This document shows positions 24,915-35,700 of a DNA stretch of 64,000 bases, one piece after another. Numbering within the stretch: position 1 is the first letter of the stretch; every line of letters starts with the position of its first letter. The position numbers and the translations under genes were made by a program. Source of the stretch: Nymphaea colorata (taxonomy: Eukaryota > Streptophyta > Magnoliopsida > Nymphaeales > Nymphaeaceae); the NCBI RefSeq assembly GCF_008831285.2, contig NC_045139.1, positions 17,280,354 through 17,344,353 of the forward strand, in the 5' to 3' direction. Under the pieces are notes generated by a model. The model was given only the letters and a program-made list of their open reading frames with translations, did no database searches and was not told the origin of the DNA.

Positions 24915-25277
24915 TTATAGCAACAGCCTCACCATCTTCGAGAACCCCCAGGACGTCCTCCGGCCACTCTGCTCCAGCAGCGAAGTGCGGGAGTGGAAGA
25001 GCAGCTCGTCGCAAGGAATGCAGAGGCCCGCCTGCTGATCGAACCCGAACTCGTCTGCCGCCATGTCCAGAAGCTCGCGGAAGATCGGGTGGCGGAGGTA
25101 GGAGACGGGGACGACGTGCCGGAGGCGGCGATCGCCGACGTAGACCACAAAGTGGCCACTGGGCACGTCCGTCTTCCAGAGTCGCCTGCTCCGGAGGCGG
25201 CCGAACTTCGCCCACCTCTTCCCTAGGGATAGCGCCGGCTGGGTGAGGTTGCAGAGCTTGGGAAGAATGTGCCCCAT
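24915..25277 (-). CDS. SAUR-family small auxin-up RNA protein with C-terminal tail (gene 3)
   Basis: Encodes 120 aa starting MGHILPKLCN. The SAUR domain is at about residues 37-92: TDVPSGHFVVYVGDRRLRHVVP, SYLRHPIFRELLDMAADEFGF and GLCIPCDELLF. I chose the ATG at 25277 because the open frame upstream starts only at a TTG and because the TATA box at 25323-25332 puts the transcript start near 25297. After the domain there is a tail of about 28 residues rich in Arg, Ser and Leu (SLLEQSGRRTSWGFSKMVRLLL), longer than in the other two SAURs here. The coding DNA is very GC-rich within an AT-rich spacer. Function is inferred from the family: auxin-linked growth control through PP2C.D phosphatases. Its subgroup differs from the other two copies. 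Confidence 0.93.
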   Translation of the reverse strand: MGHILPKLCNLTQPALSLGKRWAKFGRLRSRRLWKTDVPSGHFVVYVGDRRLRHVVPVSYLRHPIFRELLDMAADEFGFDQQAGLCIPCDELLFHSRTSLLEQSGRRTSWGFSKMVRLLL

Positions 25278-25322
25278 GGCTTCTGAGGAGAGATCCAACC
25301 GATGGATGAAGGACAGCGTGGG

Positions 25323-25332
25323 TATTTTTATA
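25323..25332 (-). promoter_or_regulatory. TATA box of SAUR gene 3
   Basis: On the minus strand the sequence reads TATAAAAATA, 46 to 55 bases before the ATG at 25277. It leaves a very short leader and supports that ATG over the upstream TTG. Confidence 0.7.
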
Positions 25333-25420
25333 CATCTCCGCCGGACCCACGGCAGTGGCCACCGGGATTAGATTGGATCACCCCGGCTCTTTCAGGAATT
25401 TCTAACCAAGTCCTATCCAC

Positions 25421-25426
25421 TGTCTC
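25421..25426. promoter_or_regulatory. TGTCTC auxin response element upstream of SAUR gene 3
   Basis: TGTCTC on the plus strand (GAGACA in gene direction) lies about 90 bases upstream of the TATA box. It is the canonical ARF-binding element, and ARF control is expected for SAUR genes. A six-base match is weak evidence alone; its position is the main support. Confidence 0.45.
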
Positions 25427-25611
25427 ATATTTCAGTAAAGTACTTTTTTGGCAAAATAGCTTTTCTATATTGATTTTTTTTTTAAAAAAAAACCACCTTA
25501 GACCAATAGACTTTGTCACTCGTCTAGACTATAAAACCTCCAAAATCATTCTTCCACCTCTTCATTCTAGCATTTAATTCTAGCATTTATGCAAGAAATG
25601 GACTGTCATTA

Positions 25612-25650
25612 AGATTTGAATCAATGACTGTGCCGACCAGTTGCGCTACA
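25612..25650 (-). repeat. SINE-like element with A-box and B-box
   Basis: Read on the minus strand, TGTAGCGCAACTGG (25637-25650) resembles an A-box and GATTCAAATCT (25612-25622) a B-box. A related arrangement is seen at 48348-48393. It is too diverged to be a tRNA gene. Confidence 0.45.
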
Positions 25651-27821
25651 TCCCTCGAACTCAAGGTAATAATTTGAAAAAAAAAAGATGCTTATCACCA
25701 ACTTAATTTGATGGTCAAAAGTTGAGTGCTATTTGCATGTTATGGGTTAATGTCGTGTTCATGCTCTCCTCTATTAAAACTTCTTTTGGGTAAAAGAAAG
25801 GTTTCACAAAATATTATGAAAATGAGGGGGCTTAATGAAAGTTTTCCTCGGGGTTCGGTCCTGTCCAGTTGGGTTCAGTCAAATCTGAGTGTGAATTGCT
25901 TTACCAATGGATCTGCCTAACCAAGTTTTCAAGTTTGACTGGCAAGCAAGAAAAATTGTACCAGGCTGCAGGGCCTTGGCCTACTCCTCCAAGTCACAGT
26001 GTTTCAATTATTAGAAGTATGACACAAAGAAGCATTATTTTTCAATTACCAACATTTTTTTTGATATTATCACACTAGTAAATAATTTATATTTGATATA
26101 TTTGTTAGAAAATTTAAAATTTTTCTAGAAATCCATTAAAATGAAATCACATAATGTCCCCGCGTCATATTAGTATTCCATGTGTAAGTTTCATGTCACA
26201 AAAGACCTAGGTCCGTTTATATATGTTGGTGACATGATATATATACAGCTGTACAACCGATATAGACATAGGGTATCTGAATTATGGACCAATTATTTTT
26301 CGTGTATTAGGGCTACATTCGTTATAGCATTAATATAGCTAACAAGAGACTTTTGACCTGGACAATGGGTCAGACTTCAGACTTCCAAAGTTGAAGAAGG
26401 TTAAGAGTTCAATAGAATCTCCTTTCAGATACTCCGGCCAAATTTTGTATATTAGAAAAACAAAGGCATTTAATAAGTAAACATATATTTTATCAATAAA
26501 AACAAATTAAATAAAAAAAAAGGATAGAAAATATAAATGTTGATTGAGACCTATATCATGACATGTATACCGTTTGCATGTTGCTTAATTTGATAAGCAT
26601 GACCTGTGCGAAAAAGAATTAAATTTTGAGTACGTATCTGATGTTTTGACAATCAAAAATTTGCAAACCGAACATACTTTTTTGCAGCTTTTACATTTCC
26701 ACCTATTTCAACTCTTAACTTTTTCATGTGATTTCTTTTCCAAGGAAATATTGCCAACATTTCCCCAAGAACAAATATATAGCTACCATAATTTACTGCG
26801 AATGTCTTGTTTCAGATCCCTACTGCCCTTAGAAAAACATGTAGCACATATATGTATTGAAGAACAAATCTCACCCGTTAGGTTGTAGCCTTAAAGTTAA
26901 CAACCAAATATTTATAAACTTAGAACAACAATTGGAAGCAGCACAAATTCAAAATCTAATTACGCCAGGGCTGATATTAGCTGCTGATTGATCCCCAGTT
27001 CTAATTTTGAGCTCGGACACAGTGGGCCTAATGCCAACACCAGCATCACATCACAAGACTCGAATTCTTAGGCAGGATCGACACTCATTGCGGCCTAACC
27101 TATGGTTGGTTCAATTAAGCATGATTGTGATGTAAAGTTATTCAATCATAAAGCACTATATTGACTCTCTTCTCTTGAATCTCATACTAGATATATATGA
27201 TTATATAGCAAGGTTGATAACCGTGGCTTTTGTGTGATGCAGTTTCCGATCATGTACCTTCGTCTAGATCGAGATTTTTCAGGTTGGCAGTTCATCCAGT
27301 GGTTTGCGTCGGCGATTACAACATCGGAATAAGGGTTTCGCTTGTTAATCTAACTAGCCAGAAGTTTTTGTCTCATTAATGCCTTATACTTGCAAGACAA
27401 AATCTTTGCTTGTGGACTCGATTTTGCATATGATTGGAACTTGATTAAGCATCTGAATGGAACTGTTTATATTGAGCTGTAGCCAGGAAGTTGGTAGGCA
27501 GGGCTAAAAGAGTGTGGGGCAATGGAGATGGCGGACCTGCAACTTTTTTTCTTTTTCCCCTTTGAGTACTTGGAAGTACTGGTGGTCACCCATGGCCATG
27601 GAGATGGGTGCATGACAGCGAAGGGAGATGAGAGGAAGGTCCACTATCCGCTACAAGAACTTGGGCACACAGGTGAGAGATCTTGCACTAAATTCCACCA
27701 ATAAAAGGACATCACGGCTGGTGGATTGCGGTCCTCCAAATTGAATGATCTCAGTTGGGGCGGCTAGCTGTTGTTGAAATTATACACCCTCCCCACATGG
27801 CATGTCCCTTGTCTTCATTTT

Positions 27822-27953
<132 letters not shown>

Positions 27954-28786
27954 GGAATAGACAAATATTAGATCCAAACAAGCAACAATCCTGACTTCAT
28001 AATCTACCTCAGATCGTCTGCTTTCTCTTAGATCACATTCAATAAGAGACGATAGGAAGAGATAGGTTGAAAATTCAAAGGATTAGGGCCGTTGTTCTCT
28101 CTCTCTTAATTCAAAGAGATCATTTAATGACACTTTCTTCTCTCCTTTTTGTGATACTTTGTATCTTTTCTGCATCCATTTCTTTTCAGATGTTGTCTTG
28201 TTTAATGTAGTTCATTTCAGCTCTCTCTCTTTGAGAGAGAAACAGAGAGAGAATATATCTATTTAAATGTCATGTAATCTTGTAAATATATAATGTTAAC
28301 CAGGGATACCACTTGAATTTTCGAATCCAGGACGTCATATTATCAATTGGTCGTCACATCAGATGATTTTTCGAATGATGTCAACTTTCTGTTATCACTT
28401 TAAGCAATCCAAGGTGGGGTCTTCTGAATAACTGGCATGCATATAGAGGTTGATGGTCTACGCTAGATATGAGTATCGGTTACCGCACTCTTTAGGAGAA
28501 TCAAACGAGACAAAGGAAACCATGAGTCTAAATCAGCGGCCTGTTTTATACTAAGTTCCATGTGCATGTGATAGTATCGATAATTTTTCTTGGCAGTTGG
28601 CTTATCAATCAGTTACTTCCTAGAGGTTGTGCCTCAAATAGCAATTGTATTTCGCTAGCTAGCCAGCTCCAATTACTACAAAAAGCTAGACCCTTCATGA
28701 ATCCATGACAATCTCATCTACCAGCGGGATTTAAGTACATACCTTCATGCTTACACCAAGTCACATCTGATGAATATGATCTAATC

Positions 28787-28789
<3 letters not shown>

Positions 28790-28833
<44 letters not shown>
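28790..28833. repeat. (CT)n microsatellite
   Basis: About twenty-two uninterrupted CT units. Confidence 0.95.
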
Positions 28834-28835
<2 letters not shown>

Positions 28836-30901
28836 GTAATTGTTCCTTGCTCACAGGCAATAGGATGCTCAATTTTTTTGTAGTTTGTGCTTCTTGAATA
28901 CCATCTACAAGATATAGAAACTTTTAAAATAGAGTTGCTGATTACAGGCAAGGGATTGTGATGAGAAGTCCTGGACGCATCCCTGATCTTTTGAACCACC
29001 GACTACTTTGTGTTCTAAGTAGATGTCCATGCATTCCTTTTCGTTTAATCTTCTTTTCTGTGATCTATAGCAAACTCAGCATTGTGAAGGTGAATCTGAA
29101 TCAGTTGCGGATAGGAAAAGTATTTAAAACATCATCTTCTGCCAAAAAGAATGGCAGCAAGGCATAAAAAGCAATTAAAGCAAGAGAATTAGTCTTTTAA
29201 AAAAAAAATATGCTTTACTATTAAAGGAAATGGCACTAAATCAAATTGATTTTGCCATCAATTTGATCGGAATATGCCTATTCAAGCCGATTCTCATAAC
29301 ATTAGTTCGGAACTGGCGATTGCTCGTGATCATTAATGCGGCCTTCATGCATGATTATCTTTGATCTTAAGATGATGTAGTAAATGTATGACTCTTAAGT
29401 AATGATGTTCAGAAAAAATTCAGAGGTGAACTAATTTGCTGTCTTTTCAGTGGCTGACGGCATAAAGATTTGAATTCTCAAAATTTCTCCGTCCCCTTAC
29501 AGATAGGATAGGATAATGGGAGATAAATTTTGGCAACTTCTTGGGTACAGTCATGTGAAACAATGGCAGACTATTATTTCTCTGCGGTGAACATGTTCCT
29601 CCTCTGTAGGCCTTGGAGTTTTTTCAGATCTTGAGGGCTTAGGTACAGAGGAAGCCATGGCCACGTGACGTTGCCTAACCCTGATAAAGCCCGCCTCCCT
29701 CCGCGGATGTACCGTCATTGAGAAGAACTGCACAACCACATGCTCTCTCTATCTGTCATTCATGTGAAAGGATTTAGAATCAGTGTTTCTTCTTTTTAGC
29801 TGTTCACTGTTGCAGAAGACTTTGATCCTTACAATGCCGCTTCTTTCTTTGACAAAGCCTGAAGAATCACATGCTCGTTCTCCCAGCGCCCCTACAATCC
29901 CCTCTCTTCTCATTGATCCCATCAATAACTGATGAGTCAGTATACTGCAGTCTCCATTAGTACGAATAGCTTGTCGTTTTTGGCATACCAGTAATCAAGC
30001 TCTGTTACATAAATATCATCCTTCAAACGAAAAAGTTTGTCCTCGGTTCGTGTTTTAATTACTTTGAATCTGATATAATCTTTCGAACATTTCCAAAATA
30101 ATCTTACGAGCAGATTTCTCAACGATTGAATTCATTGTGCATTAAAGATGTTTAAAAGCACTAATTATCACCTAATGTACATGCTCTAATGTTAATCACT
30201 CATCTAATCATCTAGTTCGTAAGTAGAGAAATTATGTGGTTTTATTTAAATTTAAACCAAGTTATTGAGCTGTTAACGAGTAAACAGCATATTCCAACAA
30301 TTTGGCTTTATGAAAATGCATCTTGTTCATAAACAAGTCATTGCTTTCGAAATAGGTTTCGGGTTCAATTGCTTCTTTCCTAACTCTAATTTAGAATTAA
30401 AGCAGTGCGTGCCGTCATGTTGATGTTCATAAATGAGTCAGTGATTTGAAACAGACCTAGCAAGAATTCAGACTCAATTGCTTTCTTCTCCAGTTTCCTG
30501 TAGAATCATACCAGTTTACCAGCTCATGTTCTGTTAGTTAATTTCAGCCAAGCCAACCTTGAACATCTTAATTAGCTCATGCAGCCCTTTTAAATGCTTC
30601 CAAGCTAGAAACGTCATGCCTAGATGGTCAAGTGAATTTATCTACTCAAGTGATGTAAATTTTAAACATTTAAATATTTTTGTGTCTGAATCTTGAAATT
30701 CGACGACTGTTTTCAATAAGCTTAGACTCAAATTTTATTGTTTTCAGCCTGGAAAAACACAGTTTCCTTAGATAGATTGCAAAACCAGCTCACTTTTCAA
30801 CTTAGTTATGTCCTCGAACTTCACTCGCATATTGTATGAAAACAAGACAATGCTTGAATATTTCAAGTTCAGCGGGGGCTGGTAGTCAGCCAATCTCCGT
30901 T

Positions 30902-30999
30902 TCGAATCTCTTAATGTCAATTCTCTGTGTTGCAAAAGGGGGGCCATTTTTCGAATCTCTTAATGTCAATTTTCTGTGTTGCAAAAGGGGGGTCATTGT
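30902..30999. repeat. Two-copy tandem duplication, 49-bp period
   Basis: A segment from 30902 recurs from 30951 with a handful of differences; each copy ends in a run of G bases. Its flanks carry no recognisable gene. Confidence 0.85.
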
Positions 31000-32791
31000 G
31001 TCGAAGTGCGGAGGAAGCAGCATCCCGAAGCACAAAAGCAGGCTCTATATCCTAGGCAGACAAAAGGTTGGGTAGGGTCTTCGGCCTTCGGCAGGGAGTG
31101 GGTCTCTCTCGCTCACCTATAGTTCCTCAAGCTCGGGTGTAGTCTTCTTTGCATAACAATCTATTATGCAGTCAAATTCCTGGTAAATTATGCATCAACC
31201 TTCTAAATTTAGTTAAGATCCGTTTTTCTTCAAATTTCTTACGATTCATTAATCTAGTTATTCTGATAGCAATCAAAACTGCATCAACCCTAAGAACTAA
31301 TTGGAGCTCAGACCGAACTCAACTTGCAAATTAGAAAATCACTTGCAGAGTGGATGAAGATTAAGTACTTATCAACTTGCCGATAACAACCCAAAATCTC
31401 TCTCCTCTCTCTCTCTCTCTCTCTCGGCGACTGATTCCACATACCGTATGGCCAACGATGAAGATGATGGTGACGCTGATTAGATATGACTTACCATTAC
31501 AACTCACAAGGAAAACCTTAGAACTCTGCACCGTATTCAGATCAAATTCGAGGGGTAAAAGAAAAAGCGATTAACTACTTTCTGGGGAAAAGTCACTATA
31601 ATTGTTCTACCTTTGTCGTAAAATGTGAATTTTGCATCATAAAACACGTTTTAATTTGTAATCGATGTATATGCATATGGTATGTGCAAATCCAGTATGC
31701 AGGTTTTGAGGCAGGTTACAAAAACGAAGCCGTTCACGTAGTGCTTAGGTCTGAGTCTGCTCGGGTGTGAAAACCAAATTTCGATTGAGTGACAATTAGT
31801 TCGACCAAGGTTCGGGCGCGTTTATAATCTACTCATGATCCAGCCCGTTTCTCAAACTGGATAAAAATGTACTTTTATCTTTTCATTTTTCTTTTCCTTC
31901 TCCGGTTTTTCACATTGAAAAATATGTTTTAGATTTCTATGATCCAGATACTATGCTGCTTCGTTCCAACCCAGCAGTCACTGGACACTTGCTAACCGAT
32001 TCGATTCAGGAATCATTCTTGGGTTGAATTAAGGGAAGCAAAATACATGAAAAAAAAAGGGGTAAGCTGTCAAATTTTTTATATAAAACGATATGAACAT
32101 AAAGAGGTCTGGAAACCCACAAATTAGAAGAAATCACCATCACCAAACACTCGAAAACACGGAGTACCATTTGTTAACTTCCTTTTCAAGATGAGACCAG
32201 ATTTTTCAGCTGTCATTACCATCAATACACACCATCCCATTAAAACCCTATCAGAAGAAACGACGAAGAGGGGGGGGGGGGGAGAAAAAGGACTTACAAC
32301 TCTACACATTAGACATGTATATACAATTCCACCTTCTTCCCTCCTTCCCAACCACATGGCAGTGAATTCTGTAGTCCGATTGCGTTATGGCAATCTAAAT
32401 ACAGATGTACAGCGTATTTGCTCTTAGACAGTAAGAGAATGCTATTGTTCTTCAAAATATATCTGCATCCCACTCTCATGTGATGTGGAAAGGAACAAAA
32501 CGCTTCCTTATACTGTGTTGAACGTGTATGGGGTGGAAAAACAGCTTCAAGAAACCAGGGGAACCACCAGTAAACCAAGTGTTGAAAGGAAAACAACAAT
32601 GTCCAAGGCCTGATTATGTACTGCCAATGCCACCATCTTATCTCAGCACAGGGTGTTGATGCGACATTGGTGAGACAGAGGAATCAAAATATACATGAGC
32701 TGTGTTATCTGCAAAAGGTTTTTCGAATCCACACAGATTGTTCTGAATTTCTTTCTGAACCTCCTGACTCAACGAAGCTTGCTGGAGAATT

Positions 32792-35700
32792 CTAAAGGGA
32801 GGTTTTCCCTCTAGAAAAAAATCTGCTGATGCCACGCCCCTGCTTCTCCGGAGTTGAGAATGACGAGGCCGAAGATGTAGAGGACTTGGAAGACCTGTGT
32901 TTTTGGCGCTTTGAACTAATGGGTGAACTTGTAACTGGGCTTGCTTCTGTGTCCGACGAACTAAGTGCAGCATTATATGTATCGGCACTGAAATCACCAT
33001 TTGGCACAAATGAAGCTTGGAGCTCCATATTGGCAGCACGGGATTCAGGTGTGTCAGTCATGCCATGAAGCTCATGGGCTTCATTTTCATCTTCAAAGAA
33101 CAATCCGTTTTCCAAACGTTTGTCAACAATTGGGGAGCCTGGGGTTTCTGCAGGACGCAATGCCTTAAGTTGCCTTCCGAGGAGAAAGATGGTCTCTTGG
33201 CACTGTGCCAGTTTCTCTGCTGCCGCAGCTATCTCTTTTTCCTGCAATGAAAAAGAATAAGGAAATCAAGTTGTATCAATATACAAGTTACTGGCCTGTC
33301 AAGCTTTATGATTTCAATTTTCTTTTAAAAGGGACATGAATGCACTCATGAAGCAAAAAAGCTAAAGGCATTTCACGAGTTCATAGTTGAACACCTTATT
33401 TGCTAAACCTTGTAAAATCATGCATTTCAAATTATATAAACTGACATTAACCAATAATAGAGATGCCATTCAAAAATGTCAACTCTTAACTACAAAATGA
33501 TACATAAATTTAAATGTGATTTAGTTCATAATGTTTGAAAATCAACTTAAAGAAAATGCAGAATAGGCAATCAAGATCCTGAATTGATGAATGCATGACA
33601 AGGTGCTGACTAGGGGTATGGACCGAATCATGACGATGCAGGATGTGCGTGTCAAGTGATGTGTGGATGCAATGACAAGGTGGTGACTGTGCATATGAGC
33701 AGAATCATGATAACGTAGTACATGCATATCAAGCAATGCATGGATGTGACAGATTGGATTAAACATCTTTATTTCGGTTTGAAGCATGACATGCATTGGT
33801 AATAAACTGTCAACTAATTTAACAAAGTGGCTAATCAAACATGTATAACAAAAGGTAACTGGAGAATAATCAGAATTCCACTCAACTTCGAACAGATCTT
33901 CCACATGGTCCACATGCATTCGTCATTTAAGTGTATATTAAGAAGTATCTTGGGGAGTTAGGAGTAATTTTCTAAAGGAAAAGCATACTATTCGTACAGG
34001 CTAAATCTGCATCTCAAATTAGTAAAAGATCTCAAATTAGTAAAAGAACCTCAAGCAATAATTTTAAGTTTTACTGTTTCTCATTAAAGAGGTGCTTTTA
34101 CAGCAAGCATTTTCTGTATTGCATCATATCCTCTTTTGACATCTAACAGTCTTCAAATGCAAATGCATGTACAGCAGAAACTAAAAGATGCACCACCACA
34201 CAACATTCCAAAGTACAAAAACTAACATGACATGACATGGCTCATCAAGTTATTGTATATAAGAAAAAAGGAAAGAAAATCATGTTTATTATTGTTGGTA
34301 TTGGTCCGTGAAATTCAGCTCTTGCAGTTCTGCCATGGCTTCTTTTTTCATGTCATTAAAGATTTCTTTGAAGTGTCAACTGTCCACCCAAAGTTACTCG
34401 TGATTTCTCTTGAGTGTGTGTCACTACTAAAAACGAGCATTTGGATGGAGCCTGGGATGTGCAACTGTATTTTAGAATAAGGATAAAACAGACTCAAATT
34501 TCACACCCATCTATCTTTTCACAGTTGGAGCATCACCTGAAAATGTTACCAGAAATTATCAAAGTCCTTTACAGTCATGTAGGAGGGGATATGCGAATTG
34601 ACTCTCTAATGAACATGTTACAAGTACACTAAAAGGACTGAAGGCAGAAGGTAAAGGATCCTCTAGTTACAGCAAAATGTGTGCTTACTTCATGCTTAAT
34701 TCAGATAATATGAAGTAAGGCACCTCAGGTGAACGAATTTTTCATTGCTTACCTGTTTCGCTTTGAGTTCACTGTCAGCAGCAGAAGATGAAGAGCAGCG
34801 TGAGCATTCCTCGTTCCTGCAGAAATGTTCACAAGCATGTCAACATAGACATAATGAGTTAAGAAGCAAGATAATAGTACAAGATGAACTATCACAGAGC
34901 TAAGAACAGTCATGAAGATGGGAGGCATTCCTAAAAATTACTTTCACATGTATTTCTCTGTTTTGTAGGAATGTTTGATGCTCTCCAAGATGAGAATGTG
35001 TTTACACTAATAACATGGCATTTTTGTCTAACCTTTGAAGCTGCTCCTGAAGATCCTTGCATTTTGCTAAAGCCTCCTGATGGCTGTGCTGCTCTGCTTG
35101 AAGCTCCAAATCCAACTTCTCAGCTTTTGCTTTTACCTGGTTTAATTCAGTTTCTGTTTCCGAAACGCGCACCTCAAGCAACTTATAAGATTCTGCCATG
35201 CATTTTAGTTGAGTTTCTGCCAAGCTATTGGACTTCTCAGAAGCTGCAAGCTGCAACTTGAACTCTGAGAGCTGCTTTTCCATTTCTGCTAGTTGAGCTT
35301 TTGTTTTCTCCAAGCTTTCCTTATAACTAGCCAATTCTGCTTCCACATTATCCTTCTCAAGTTTCAACTGTGCAATTTCTTCATTTAAAGAGTTATATGT
35401 TTCCGTCATATCAGAAGCAGGACACAGCAGTCCATTTTGCAGACCCTCAAAATCAGAATTGGAGTGAAAATTTGTCCCATTGCAGGATACATCTTTTGAA
35501 GAATGAATAGGTACTTGGTTTTCAAGGCCATTTGGATTATCAGCACAAATGGCACCATTGGCTTCTTCTGTGGGGGCAGAACTTTTCAGTACATTGAAAT
35601 ATAGTTCGCTAGCTTCGGACAAAACATGGGCAAGATCAAGTATAAATTCTTGAATGCTCATTTTACCACACAAAACTTTGTTAACAGATTCAGAGAATAA

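Noticed and set aside
24605..25246. 213-codon plus-strand frame
   Set aside because: It reads through a CT/TA microsatellite and then the antisense strand of SAUR gene 3, whose GC-rich third positions keep other frames open.
25278..25298. Seven extra codons at the start of SAUR gene 3
   Set aside because: The first codon is TTG and lies at the expected transcript start; the ATG at 25277 is a better start.
32271..32282. Poly-G run (and a second at about 47670)
   Set aside because: Simple homopolymers; possibly assembly or sequencing length errors, with no structure around them.
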